Assembly: GCA_023423895.1 (NCBI GenBank)
Contig: JAFAER010000095.1
Location: forward strand, 25,645-89,644
Source of the DNA: Pseudomonadota bacterium
GTDB taxonomy: Bacteria; Myxococcota_A; Polyangia; Polyangiales; Polyangiaceae
Reading direction: 5' to 3'
DNA: 64,000 nucleotides
Shown: positions 1 to 8,610 of the stretch, piece by piece
Layout: each line of letters opens with the position of its first letter
Position numbering within the stretch: position 1 is the first letter of the stretch
Translations under genes and position numbers: made by a program
The notes under the pieces: model-generated
What the model saw: only the letters and a program-made list of their open reading frames with translations
Databases searched by the model: none
Told to the model about the DNA's origin: nothing

Positions 1-419
1 GAGTTGAAGCAGTGATACTGCCCGAGCTTCAACGAGGCGAGGTCGCGCGGGTGTTCGCGCGCCTGCTCGTGGTGGAGCGCGACGGCGCGCGGGATTTCGC
101 CATCGACCCAGGCCGCGACGGCGGCGATGAAGCGTTGCTCGCGTGAGGTGGCGCCGCCAGCTCCGGCCTGCGCGCGGTCGATGAACGGACGCGCGTTCGC
201 GGCTGCGTCTCGCGACTCGGCGAACATGTGCAGCGCTGCGCAGTAAGCCTGCACGATCGGGCTCGGATCATCGGCGGCGGAGAGCACGTTCACCGCGCGC
301 GCCTCGCAGGAGACGAAGCCCATCACGAAGTCGTCGACCGCGGTCAGGCTGGCGCTTTCGGTCAACGTCACCTGATTGCCCAGACGGTCTCTCATCACCA
401 TGGCCATTCTCTCCAACAT
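1..419 (-). CDS. TTC38-like tetratricopeptide repeat protein (partial, N-terminal part)
   Basis: The reading frame starts at ATG 419 (in-frame ATGs at 407, 401 and 395 are alternatives) and runs off the left edge with no stop, giving at least 139 residues. The N-terminus reads RDRLGNQVT, then an Ala-rich segment ending in a stretch beginning TSREQRF, AAVAAW and HPRDLASLKLGQ. This order matches the start of the TTC38 family, TPR-like soluble proteins of unknown enzymatic role. GC-rich third positions support coding. The C-terminal two thirds lie outside the window, so function cannot be refined. Family assignment comes from recalled sequence pattern, not a search. Confidence 0.7.
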   Translation of the reverse strand, partial: MLERMAMVMRDRLGNQVTLTESASLTAVDDFVMGFVSCEARAVNVLSAADDPSPIVQAYCAALHMFAESRDAAANARPFIDRAQAGAGGATSREQRFIAAVAAWVDGEIPRAVALHHEQAREHPRDLASLKLGQYHCFN

Positions 420-612
420 ATGACGGGCTCGCGCCAACCGCCTCGCCGGCGCGGCAGTGAGGCAGCAACGCGTTGGGTGCTGTCGTCGAGCTCTGCCTGT
501 AGCGATCGCGCGAGTCGTACCGTGGTGCCATCCGAATGGATCTCGAATCGGGCACCGGTAACCGCGTCCATCTGTCGTCGAGCTGCAGGCGGTCCGCGAC
601 CATGCCCGCTCG

Positions 613-1191
613 GTGGTAGGATGCGCCTTCGATGGGTCGACCGGGGTTGTCACCATCAATGCCGGTGAGCTCGTGCTCTTCCGGGCGCGGGCGAGCGAGC
701 CCTTCGTCGTCCGCTCGCGCAACGCCGACCAGCCATTCTACCTCGGGGTGCGCATGTCCGGCGGCGGCGGCCAGGGCCTCGGCGGGATGGGAGATCCCGA
801 CTTCGTCAACGTCGTGCCGGCCGGGCAGTTCATGAACGCGTACAGCTTCTACGCCGACACGAGCTACCCCGAGAGCTCGCTCGTCATCGTCCGAAAGAGC
901 ACGCGCGGCGAGTTCAAGGACGTGTGGCTCGAGTGCGCCGGAGAGCTGCCGGACTTCATCCCCATCGGCACGCGGGGTGAGTACGAATACCGGCGCGTGG
1001 ACCTCTCGCGCGGGTTCAAGCCGGGCGAGAAGTTCGGCGACAAGCAGTGCATCACCGGCCTCCAGCGCATGCGGAGCGAGGGCGCCTTCTCCGCGACGAT
1101 CTGGGGCTGGGGCTACTATGCGAGCTACGGCTACCCGGGCGGAATGGCGATCCGGAAGCTCGTCGACACGCCGCTCTCGCCCGTGAATTAG
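613..1191 (+). pseudogene. 5'-truncated IgGFc-binding-type protein fragment
   Basis: About 190 codons of open frame correspond to the C-terminal end of the large IgGFc-binding-like lipoprotein encoded at 39086-40906. Shared blocks in the same order include VVPAGQ, YSFYAD, DVWLECAG, GLQR and YPGGMA, and both end shortly after an LVxTPL motif. The fragment has no signal peptide, no lipobox and none of the first roughly 400 residues. The only start codon is a GTG at 613 without a clear ribosome binding site. The homology begins abruptly near the first codons, and 420-612 holds no recognisable rest of the gene. It is best read as a 3' gene piece left after a deletion or partial duplication. A short expressed domain is possible but less likely. 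Confidence 0.75.
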
Positions 1192-1362
1192 CTCACCCCG
1201 ATACTGCTGCACCGCCGGCGCTCGCGTGACCAGACCGCGAACCGAGGGCGACCTGCAACCGAGCTTTCTTCGAGGGGACAAATCCGTGTCCTGCGGATCG
1301 TCGCGTTGACGAGCCGCAGCTGACGGCCCCGCAACGGCGCTCTCGACGAAGAAGGCCTCCGA

Positions 1363-2367
1363 CTAAGGATCATGCCGAGTGGGCGACGGCTTTCCCTTGG
1401 CGATCCATTGCACGACGAGCCTCTCTGCTTCGGTGACCCTCTGTTCGTGTGTCATGTGCCAATAGTCGGGATCTTGGTAAACGCTGTCCCAGAACACGTC
1501 CGGCGCTCCAAACGCCGCATCGAGCTCGGCGCCCGTGGCCGGGAGGCCAGCGCTTCGGGCCATCGCTTGCATCAGCTCGCTGAAGTCCGTGGGGACCATA
1601 CGCACCCGAGTGCCGGGAGCGAGCTTCTCGAGCGCGGTGAAGTTCGGCTCCGCGTTCATGATCCCCATGGGCGGGTAGTCCTGGAGCTCGTATCCCTCCA
1701 TCAGGATCCCCATGAGATGACCGAACTCGTGCGCGACGAGAAGCGGGTTCGAATAGACGTCCCATAGGTTCGGCGTCATCACCATCGGATCCGGGAGAGC
1801 CGTGACGAAGATCGGTGGCCCTTCGAGCGTCCCATCGCGGCGCGCGGCTCTGACGCCTTCGTTCAACGCCTGCTGGTAGCTGCGGTAGTCCTGCTGCCTC
1901 AGATCCTCTTCGCTCACGAACGTCGCGTCGTTGGCGAAGATCGGGTCGATGACGAGCGTGAGCTCGTCGGTGCCGTAGACCTCGCGCACGACCTCCAGCA
2001 CCTCGAGGAGCCGCTGCTCGAGAGCAGGAATCTCGTCGAGTGACGTCGCGCCCGTCCCGAAATAGGCCGCGTTGGGCTCGCCCCCGAAGACCTGCTTCAC
2101 CTCGGCTGGAGTCGTCCTCGAGAAGTAGCCAGCACCAACGAACACGGGGCGAACCGTGAGCTCGTATTTCGTGCCGTGCTTCCGCAATTTCGCAGGGCCC
2201 ATCAGGTCGCGCCAACCGACCTTGACGTCGTACGTCCTTCCTTCCTCGAACACGGACTCGGTGAGCGGATGATCGCTCGTCGCCTCGTCGGTCGTTGCGT
2301 CCGGGCCGCTGCAAGCAACGGCGAGCGCGGCAGCGGCAGCGAGCATCAAGGTTCGGAAAGGCGTCAT
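1363..2367 (-). CDS. Putative zinc metalloprotease lipoprotein
   Basis: This 334-residue protein starts at ATG 2367. An in-frame ATG at 2397 would add ten residues ahead of a good signal peptide and is less likely. Residues 1-19 form a lipoprotein signal ending in AVAC, with Cys19 as the lipidation site. Residues 213-220 read HEFGHLMG, an HExxHxxG zinc-binding motif of the gluzincin/metzincin type, so His213, Glu214 and His217 are the likely zinc ligands and catalytic base. The rest has no family signature I recognise. A role as an extracytoplasmic peptidase anchored to a membrane is inferred. It stands alone and reads toward the fragment at 613-1191. Confidence 0.75.
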   Translation of the reverse strand: MTPFRTLMLAAAAALAVACSGPDATTDEATSDHPLTESVFEEGRTYDVKVGWRDLMGPAKLRKHGTKYELTVRPVFVGAGYFSRTTPAEVKQVFGGEPNAAYFGTGATSLDEIPALEQRLLEVLEVVREVYGTDELTLVIDPIFANDATFVSEEDLRQQDYRSYQQALNEGVRAARRDGTLEGPPIFVTALPDPMVMTPNLWDVYSNPLLVAHEFGHLMGILMEGYELQDYPPMGIMNAEPNFTALEKLAPGTRVRMVPTDFSELMQAMARSAGLPATGAELDAAFGAPDVFWDSVYQDPDYWHMTHEQRVTEAERLVVQWIAKGKPSPTRHDP

Positions 2368-2555
2368 ACCCACGAGGGCAGCAAGCGGTGTGCCCACACC
2401 TGACGACGCTGTGGGTGTAGAGGTCTCGCGCTCTTAGGCGGGCTCCGAGCGGATCATGGATCGATGTTCGCGCAGCGGCGCCGCCGTCCTCATCCACTGC
2501 GCGTCCGACAACCGACGCACCCGCCCGACGGAGAGTGCGCTCGCGGAGACGCTCG

Positions 2556-2765
2556 CTACATGTCCGTGATGGAGCCTGGGGCGGGATAGTCCGTGTCGCA
2601 CACATAGTTCCCTGCCGTGGGGACACAGTCGTGAACGCGATGGAGATCGGCCACCATCGCGTTCACGTTCTCGCTCCGAGGCACTTCGCGCAGCATGTCG
2701 AGCGATCGACCGATGTTCCAGTCGAGCTCGAGCGCGCCGTGACCCGTGCCAGGTGGTCGATACGG
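2556..2765 (-). pseudogene. Coding-like remnant in frame after the TonB-like gene
   Basis: Immediately after the TGA of the TonB-like gene the same frame stays open for 69 codons, to a TAG at 2556-2558. From about the tenth codon the third positions are strongly G/C-biased, as in real genes here. The peptide contains LELDWNIGRSLDMLREV and two late cysteines. There is no good start (the first ATG is well inside) and I recognise no family. It could be the 3' end of a decayed gene, or less likely a C-terminal extension cut off by a nonsense mutation. The stretch 2368-2555 beyond it shows no coding signal. Confidence 0.35.
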
Positions 2766-3743
2766 TCAAAGACTCGATATCGAGACGAGACGGGCGCGCA
2801 CGATGCGTCGTGGCTTCGCGCTGATGTCCGTGACGTCGAACATTCCCGACGTGAGGCCGGGGCGGATCGGAGCGCCCGGCGTGTTGCCGCTCGGAAGCCG
2901 GACGTCGGACACGACGGCGATCCGCAGCTCTGCGCCACCCCCTCCGCGGAGCGAGAGCTTCTTGCCCTTCAGCGCCTTCATCGCACGCTCGCGCGTGTCG
3001 GACCATCCCGCCTCGGCGCCATCCGACGCAACGAGGCGAAGGTCGCTGACGCTACCGCTCGCGTCGACCACGGCGACGAACGTGGCGCTCCCGTGCTCCG
3101 GCGCGAGACCTCCGTACGTCGCGTCCTGGAGCGCGCTCAGCACAGGTCCTTCTGGTCCGAGTCCTGCGGCGACGTCTCGAGCACGTATCGCGTCCTTCAT
3201 CGACGTCTCCACCGCACGTTTCATCTCGGCGGCGGTCGGCGCGTCGGGGGCAGCGGAGTGAAAGCTCCCGGGCGCCGGTCGCTCTGCCGAGCCTGCCTGA
3301 CCTGCCGGGCCCGCCGTGCCGGCGAACGGGTTCGGTCCGGTCCCCGCGATTCCGAGTCCGCCCGGAGGAGGTGCGAAGAGCATCACCGGCGCAGCCGATC
3401 CCAGTGCCTCTACGACTGCTGCCTGGGAGGGCGCGTCCGTCGACGGGGATGCATTCGCGGCCGGCGTCGGCACACGCGCCTCCGCGCGTGCCGGCGTCGT
3501 AGCCTGCGGCGATCGATCCCCCACCACGTAGGTTGCTCCCTGCTCGACGGGTGCCTCGAGCGCGCTCTCCGTGGGTGCCTCGAGCAAGGCGACCTCGACG
3601 ACGCTGGCATCGGCGTCGAGCGCAGCGCCTGCCCTGGGGGTGGAGCGCGTGCTCACGAAGAGAAGCAGCGCATGAACCAGCGTTGCCGCGCCCATCGCGA
3701 GGACGATCGGCCGCGTATCGCGGTTCTGCGGGAAGAATGACAT
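2766..3743 (-). CDS. TonB-like energy-transducer protein
   Basis: The chosen start is ATG 3743, which puts a single membrane segment at residues about 12-31 after a short cytoplasmic tail (MSFFPQNRDTRP). The upstream in-frame codons look non-coding. The 325-residue protein continues with a long Ala/Pro/Thr-rich periplasmic linker. It ends in a C-terminal domain (from about residue 225) with the pattern GSATFVAVVDASGSVSDL, then an alanine-rich helix and a beta strand, which resembles the TonB C-terminal fold. A role linking an inner-membrane motor to outer-membrane proteins is inferred. No exbB/exbD genes are adjacent, so its partner is unknown. Confidence 0.6.
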   Translation of the reverse strand: MSFFPQNRDTRPIVLAMGAATLVHALLLFVSTRSTPRAGAALDADASVVEVALLEAPTESALEAPVEQGATYVVGDRSPQATTPARAEARVPTPAANASPSTDAPSQAAVVEALGSAAPVMLFAPPPGGLGIAGTGPNPFAGTAGPAGQAGSAERPAPGSFHSAAPDAPTAAEMKRAVETSMKDAIRARDVAAGLGPEGPVLSALQDATYGGLAPEHGSATFVAVVDASGSVSDLRLVASDGAEAGWSDTRERAMKALKGKKLSLRGGGGAELRIAVVSDVRLPSGNTPGAPIRPGLTSGMFDVTDISAKPRRIVRARLVSISSL

Positions 3744-3935
3744 CGACGCGCGAAGGCCCGGCGGCTCGGATGCGCGGCTCGAGGCACACGTTTCCGTGTT
3801 GTGTCTCCCTGCGTACACGTCGACGAGTCGCGCGTACAGTCAGTCGACGAATCGAACGGCTTCGACGACCGCAAGGAGGTCCTCGAAGGTCATCCGTGGC
3901 GCGACCGCTTCCGATGGCCCACGACGACGATGCGC

Positions 3936-4676
3936 TCACCACGCGTGGCGGCCGCCTAGGTCGTTCACGTGGCCGTCGTGGAAGAACCCCGCGGTCGGCC
4001 CCTGCGGGCCGAGCGTGGCGAGCCGCACCGCGATCCGGGCGCCTTCCTCGACGGAGCGATATCCCTGGAAGTCGTTCAGATCGGTGCCCACGTAGCCGGG
4101 ATTGGCGGCATTGACCTTGATGCCGTGAGCGGCCAGCTCCTTGGCGAACGCCACGGTGATCATGTTCAGCGCGCTCTTCGACGAGTTGTAGGCGAGGAGG
4201 TTCACGCCGTACGTATGGCTCGTCGGGTCGAGCTGCTCCGCGATCGAGCCGAGGCTGCTGCTCATCATCACGATCCGCGCCTGGCCGGCGGCGATCAAGA
4301 AGGGCAAGAACGCCTTGGTGACGCGCACCGGTCCGAAGGTGTTCACCTCGTAGATCGCGTGCATGTCGTCCAGGCTCGTCTGGCTCGGCGGAACGTAGCC
4401 ACCGAGCGCGATGCCGGCGTTGTTCACCAGGACGTCGAGGCGCGTGCCCGATTTCGCGAAGATCGACGCTGCCTCCTTCACGCTCGCGTCGCTCGTCACG
4501 TCGAGCCGGAGCGCGTGGGCGTCGATACCCTCGGCACGAAGCTCGGCGGCGGCCTTCTCGCCGCGCTCGACGTCGCGAGCGCCGAGCCACACCGTGTGCT
4601 TCATCTTCCCCAGCTGGCGCGCGATCTCGCGCCCGATTCCCTTGTTCGCTCCGGTGATCAGTGCCGTCTTGCTCAT
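3936..4676 (-). CDS. Short-chain dehydrogenase/reductase
   Basis: This is a 246-residue classical SDR oxidoreductase. The start at ATG 4676 puts the Rossmann motif TGANKGIG at residues 8-15. The NNAG motif follows at about residue 85, then a Ser in MMSSSLGS. The YNSSK motif supplies the catalytic Tyr and Lys, and PGYV follows it. These are the NAD(P)-binding and Ser-Tyr-Lys catalytic features of the family. The substrate cannot be told from sequence. The gene is divergent from an AraC regulator at 4771 with only 94 bases between them, which suggests that the regulator controls it. Confidence 0.92.
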   Translation of the reverse strand: MSKTALITGANKGIGREIARQLGKMKHTVWLGARDVERGEKAAAELRAEGIDAHALRLDVTSDASVKEAASIFAKSGTRLDVLVNNAGIALGGYVPPSQTSLDDMHAIYEVNTFGPVRVTKAFLPFLIAAGQARIVMMSSSLGSIAEQLDPTSHTYGVNLLAYNSSKSALNMITVAFAKELAAHGIKVNAANPGYVGTDLNDFQGYRSVEEGARIAVRLATLGPQGPTAGFFHDGHVNDLGGRHAW

Positions 4677-4770
4677 GGGGGAGACCATAGAGCCGGGCCC
4701 CGGAGGGCCCTCGCCAGATGCTGTCGGAGTCTTGCCTGATTCTATCAAAGCGGTAAGGGAAGCCGACTCC

Positions 4771-5691
4771 ATGACTGAAGCGTCGAGCGAGCTGCGCGAT
4801 CTGATCATGCGCCATGCGCCACGTGGCGACGGTCGAGCTGCTCCGCCGTCTCCGCCTGTGCTCCCCGGCGTCATGCTCTGGGTCGCAACCAGACCGATGG
4901 GGCCGACGCCAGCGATGTTCGAGCCGATGCTCTACTTTGCGTTCCAGGGCGCCAAGCGTCTCAGCAGCGGTGACCGCACCGTGGAGTACGGGGCAGGCAG
5001 CATGTTCCTCGCGTCGCTCGACGTGCCGGTCACCTGGACGGTCCTCGATGCGAGCGAGGAGCAGCCGTACCTCGCCGTCGCGCTGAAGCTCGACCCGGCG
5101 TTCATCGCGGCGATGCTGCTCGAGCTTCCGCCACCGACGGAGGCTGAGCTGACGGAGGAGGTGGAGGCACTGGCGCTCGCGACGGCGACGGAGGCCATGC
5201 ACGATCCGCTGCGCCGTCTGCTCCGCCTCCTCGATGCTCCCGCGGATGCCCCGCTCCTCGCGCCGATGTTCGAGCGCGAGCTGCTCTATCGCGTCCTCCA
5301 GAGCCCGCGCGGGATCATCCTGCGCCAGATCGCGCGGACGGGCAGCCGCCTCTCGCAGATCCAGCGCGCGGTGAAGTGGATCCGCGCGCATCTCGCCGAG
5401 CCGCTCCCGGTCGAGACGCTGGCCGGCGTTGCGTCGATGAGCGTGTCGTCCTTCCACCGCCACTTCAAGGCCGCCACGGGCCTCAGCCCGCACGCCTTCC
5501 ACAAGCAGGTCCGCCTCCAGGAAGCACGCCTCCGTCTGCTCGCGTCGCCGGGTGCGGTGGCGAATGTCGCCTTCGACGTGGGCTACGAGAGCGCGTCGCA
5601 ATTCAGCCGGGAGTACGCGCGGCAGTTCGGCGTCTCGCCGGTCAAAGACATGGCGCGGCTCCGCGGTGCTGCACGGTCGTCAGCGGTCTGA
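4771..5691 (+). CDS. AraC-family transcriptional regulator with AraC_N-type domain
   Basis: The start at ATG 4771 gives 306 residues, and the open frame upstream overlaps the SDR gene. Residues about 20-180 form an N-terminal beta-rich sensing domain of the AraC_N/cupin type (MLYFAFQGAKRL, YLAVALKLD, ERELLYRVL). The C-terminal 100 residues carry two helix-turn-helix units: the first has SMSVSSFHRHFK and the second has FDVGYESASQFSREYARQFG. These are typical of regulators paired with SDR genes. It probably binds the 94-base gap to the divergent SDR gene and senses a small molecule. Bases 5505-5534, within the HTH linker, recur exactly at 7781-7810. Confidence 0.92.
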   Translation: MTEASSELRDLIMRHAPRGDGRAAPPSPPVLPGVMLWVATRPMGPTPAMFEPMLYFAFQGAKRLSSGDRTVEYGAGSMFLASLDVPVTWTVLDASEEQPYLAVALKLDPAFIAAMLLELPPPTEAELTEEVEALALATATEAMHDPLRRLLRLLDAPADAPLLAPMFERELLYRVLQSPRGIILRQIARTGSRLSQIQRAVKWIRAHLAEPLPVETLAGVASMSVSSFHRHFKAATGLSPHAFHKQVRLQEARLRLLASPGAVANVAFDVGYESASQFSREYARQFGVSPVKDMARLRGAARSSAV

Positions 5692-5806
5692 TCCTTCGCG
5701 AGGGCGTGCGAGCAGCGGCGGTGAGCGGCCGTCGCTGACTCGAGGAATGCGGCCCGTTGTTCACGATCGACCAAGCGGACTTCTTCGTGTCACGATCGGC
5801 GATCGC

Positions 5807-7552
5807 ATGCCCTGCCACATTCGCCGCCACCCGCTCGCTCTGATCCTCGGTTGCAGCGTCGCCCTCGCCGCGTGCGGGGATGAAGCGTCGTCGGACGTTG
5901 GCGGGAGCGACGCCGGCGCCTCCGCGGCGGACGCATCGAACGGAGATGTGTCCGACGCGCCGCCAACTCCCGGCGTCCAGGTCCAGGCCGACGTCACGAT
6001 GACGTCGGAGGCCGGCGGCACCGCCACGATCTCGATGAAGCTCGCGAGCGCTCCGACGGCCGACGTCACGATCGGCATCGCGAGCGACACCGTCAGCGAG
6101 GGCACGGTCGACAAGGCGACCGTGACGTTCACGGTCGCCAACTGGAACGTCGCGCAGACGGTCACGGTCACCGGGGCCGACGACGTCCTCGACGACGGCG
6201 ACAAGTCCTACAAGATCCTGTTCGAGCCGGTGACGAGCGCCGACGCCGCCTACGCGGCCGTCGCGATCGCGCCGCTCACGTTCACCAACGTCGACGACGA
6301 CACGGCGGGCGTCACTGTCGGCGCGCCGAGCGGCCACACGACCGAGGCGGGAGGTCAGGCGACGTTCGATGTCGTCCTGCGCACGAAGCCGAGCGCCAAC
6401 GTCACGATCCCGCTCACGTCGGACACGCCGGCCGAGGGCACGATCGCCGTGACCGAGCTCGTCTTCACGCCCGACGACTGGAACGTGCCGCAGACCGTGA
6501 CCGTGACGGGCGTGGACGATCCGGAAGACGACGGGGACAAGGCCTACCAGATCGATTTCGCCGCCACCACGAGCGTCGATCCGCTCTACGCGGCGCTGGC
6601 CGTCCCGAGCGTCGACCTCACGAACGTCGACGACGACACCGCGGGCATCACGGTGAGCCCCATCTCGGGCGACACCAACGAGGACGGCAAGACGGCGGCG
6701 TTCAGCGTCGTCCTCGACTCGCGTCCGACGGCGGACGTGACCCTCACGTTCGCATCGAACGATCTCACCGAGGGGGAGACCAACAAGACGTCGCTCGTGT
6801 TCACGGCGGCCAACTGGGACACGCCGCAGTTCGTCACGGTCAAGGGCCTGCCGGACGAGATCACCGACGGCGACATCACCTACGCCGTCGCGTTCTCCGC
6901 GTCGACGAGCGCGGACGCGAAGTACGCGGGCCTGACGCCGGCCGCGGTCGCGGTGAAGAACATCGACAACGCCAACGCGTGCCAGGCGCCGTGCGGGTGG
7001 CGCGGCGACGACTTCGAGGACGGAAATACGCTGGGCTGGTCCGTGGCCAGCGGGACGATCGCGGTCGCGACGGCGGGCGGCGGCGCGCTGGGGACCGCGA
7101 GGTACGTGGAGGTCGGCGGAGACGCAGGACACATGAACGGTGCGCGGTACGCGTTCACCGCGTGCCAGCCGCGGCGCTTCACGGCGTGGGTCCGGCCATC
7201 GTCGGGAACGGGATCCCACAACTACATCGTGCTCGGTGACAACGCAGTCTCGGGGACCAACGCCATCGCGCTCATCTTTGCCCGGGGCAGCGAGGGCTCG
7301 TGGATCGCCGTCAGCTCGACGGCCGAGAGGGACGTCACGCCGATCGTCCCCGACGTGTGGATGCGCCTCGACATCGACTTCGACTGGGTAGCCAAGACGA
7401 TCGACATCGACGTCAACGGCACGCGGCGCGTCACGGCGCTTCCATTCCGCGGGTCCGGGATCAACGCCCTCTCGCGAGTGCATCTCTACAACTTCGACGG
7501 CGGCCTCACCGGGCGCTACGACGAGCTCCGGATCAGCTGCCCGTTGCCCTGA
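5807..7552 (+). CDS. Calx-beta repeat lipoprotein
   Basis: The start at ATG 5807 precedes a lipoprotein signal with the lipobox LAAC at residues 20-23. Three tandem beta domains of about 115 residues follow. Each has the pattern (A)T(V/F)..VLxxxPTADVT, a (D/A)NW(N/D) turn, and the boundary NVDDDTAG at about residues 161 and 273; the third ends near 393. These are Calx-beta-like modules, which usually bind calcium through acidic loops. The region after about residue 400 (FEDGNTLGW) looks like a separate concanavalin/LamG-type jelly-roll domain. The 581-residue protein is probably displayed on the cell surface for adhesion or polysaccharide contact. It has no operon partner. Confidence 0.85.
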   Translation: MPCHIRRHPLALILGCSVALAACGDEASSDVGGSDAGASAADASNGDVSDAPPTPGVQVQADVTMTSEAGGTATISMKLASAPTADVTIGIASDTVSEGTVDKATVTFTVANWNVAQTVTVTGADDVLDDGDKSYKILFEPVTSADAAYAAVAIAPLTFTNVDDDTAGVTVGAPSGHTTEAGGQATFDVVLRTKPSANVTIPLTSDTPAEGTIAVTELVFTPDDWNVPQTVTVTGVDDPEDDGDKAYQIDFAATTSVDPLYAALAVPSVDLTNVDDDTAGITVSPISGDTNEDGKTAAFSVVLDSRPTADVTLTFASNDLTEGETNKTSLVFTAANWDTPQFVTVKGLPDEITDGDITYAVAFSASTSADAKYAGLTPAAVAVKNIDNANACQAPCGWRGDDFEDGNTLGWSVASGTIAVATAGGGALGTARYVEVGGDAGHMNGARYAFTACQPRRFTAWVRPSSGTGSHNYIVLGDNAVSGTNAIALIFARGSEGSWIAVSSTAERDVTPIVPDVWMRLDIDFDWVAKTIDIDVNGTRRVTALPFRGSGINALSRVHLYNFDGGLTGRYDELRISCPLP

Positions 7553-7780
7553 CGCCACGCCCAGCGGACGTAGACCTCCATCGCCTCGTTCGGTGCAGCG
7601 TGCAGCGAGCGATCGTGCTCGCGAGCGACCGCGACGTGGCAGGTCCGGCAGGCGTGATCGTCGCGCTCGCGATCGCCTCGGCGATAAGCGTTCGTTGCCG
7701 GCCCTGGCAGAGGTCCACGCTGCACGCCGAGGGCTGCCGTCGAGAACCCGCTCCTCCTCGTCACGCTCCCGAAGCTACGA

Positions 7781-7815
7781 GCAGGTCCGCCTCCAGGAAG
7801 CACGCCTCCGCCTCC
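7781..7815 (+). repeat. Exact 30-base repeat of the AraC gene (decayed AraC piece)
   Basis: Bases 7781-7810 are identical to 5505-5534 inside the AraC regulator gene. Similarity fades over the next few bases. In frame it encodes QVRLQEARLRLL, the conserved linker between the two AraC helix-turn-helix units. Nothing else of an AraC gene is visible around it. The repeat pair flanks the Calx-beta gene. It may be a scrap of a second AraC copy or a duplication scar. Confidence 0.7.
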
Positions 7816-7834
7816 TTTTTGCTTGATGGGTATG

Positions 7835-7856
7835 GATTCTACGCTCGTGTAGAATC
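7835..7856. promoter_or_regulatory. Perfect inverted repeat, candidate operator
   Basis: The 22 bases read GATTCTAC, six spacer bases, then GTAGAATC, a perfect 8-base dyad. It ends 22 bases before the GTG start of the gene at 7879 and is unusually AT-rich for this DNA. Position and symmetry suggest a repressor site overlapping the promoter. A hairpin in the leader is the alternative. The protein that would bind is not known; the nearest DNA-binding gene is the AraC regulator at 4771. The rest of 7553-7878 holds only the repeat at 7781 and no gene. Confidence 0.5.
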
Positions 7857-7878
7857 GACGCGTGCGCTGGGGCCATCC

Positions 7879-8334
7879 GTGACTCTCGAGGTGCTGCATC
7901 GGCGTGCCGGGAACGCCGTGGGCGTGCTCGACGGCAGGGCGTTGATCTTCGTACGAACCGAAGCGCTCACGACGGAGTCGCTCGACGCCATCGCGCATGC
8001 GATGGAGCGAACGAGCGTCAACCGCCCCGCGGGCGCGCTCGCGATCGTTCCGGGTGAGGCCGGGCTCAGCTCGGAGGAGCTGCTGGCTCGTCAGCGCAGG
8101 ATCTTCCAGCAGGCGAAGAAGCTCGAAGACGTGTGGGTCGCCTTCTGCGTGCACGGCGAGGGCGTGCAGTCGATGGTCATGCGCGCGGTCGTCCGAATGT
8201 TCGTGCTCGGCCAACCTCGCATGACGATGCACGCGAAGCCCGAGAGCGCCATCGTGTGGTTTGCGACGAAGCTCGGGCTTTCCGGTGAGGCCGTGCGCTC
8301 CGCCGTCGCGTCGCTTCGAAGCGCCGGCGCGTGA
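7879..8334 (+). CDS. Hypothetical protein, about 151 residues
   Basis: The start is chosen at GTG 7879, preceded by a CTGGGG ribosome binding site and a 22-base inverted repeat. The protein begins VTLEVLHRRAGNAVGVL and has an alternating strand/helix pattern (ALIFVRTE, DAIAHAME, GALAIVP, ELLARQRRIFQQA, VWVAFCVHGEG). It has no signal peptide or membrane segment. The size and strand-helix alternation recall small STAS-like or DUF-type cytoplasmic domains, but I do not recognise the family. Codon usage is normal for the window. Confidence 0.65.
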   Translation: MTLEVLHRRAGNAVGVLDGRALIFVRTEALTTESLDAIAHAMERTSVNRPAGALAIVPGEAGLSSEELLARQRRIFQQAKKLEDVWVAFCVHGEGVQSMVMRAVVRMFVLGQPRMTMHAKPESAIVWFATKLGLSGEAVRSAVASLRSAGA

Positions 8335-8428
8335 CGGGCGGCATGCGCGCGAGCGCACACGAGGTGATGGTTCCGCCGAGCATCGAGGGCCGTCGATTGG
8401 GCGCGCCGGGCCCGTAGCTCGTCAGACG

Positions 8429-8515
8429 ACGTGGAGCGCCGATTTTCTGGATCCCGATGGCTTTGGCCTGGGGCTCTGGCAGCCGGAAGACAAGCCGCGA
8501 TCGCTGAAAGGGTGA
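8429..8515 (+). pseudogene. C-terminal remnant of a VOC (glyoxalase-like) protein
   Basis: About 28 codons read WSADFLDPDGFGLGLWQPED and end at a TGA at 8513-8515. The DPDG(N/F)xLxLWQ pattern is the hallmark last strand of vicinal-oxygen-chelate proteins. No upstream VOC domain is present; the previous gene ends at 8334 in another family. This is a 3' scrap of a lost gene. The rest of 8335-8688 holds only the terminator at 8611-8658. Confidence 0.6.
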
Positions 8516-8610
8516 GGCTTCGGCGCCCGCCGCTTCGCGTGTCGGGCGCGCAGCATCCGCTGTTCGAAGGACGCATCCCCGGCGCTCTGGCTGTTCGCCA
8601 TGTCGCACGG

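Noticed and set aside
3744..3935. Short frame beginning MTFEDLLAVVEAVRFVD upstream of the TonB-like gene
   Set aside because: Only 17 codons, and the opposite strand is equally coding-like; no support for a gene.
3052..5601. Open frame of 849 codons on the minus strand
   Set aside because: It is a by-product of high GC; it runs across the real TonB-like, SDR and AraC genes in other frames and has an Arg-rich, motif-free product.
5642..7558. Long minus-strand frame over the Calx-beta gene
   Set aside because: It is the mirror of a repeat-rich gene; the plus strand has signal peptide, lipobox and domain pattern.
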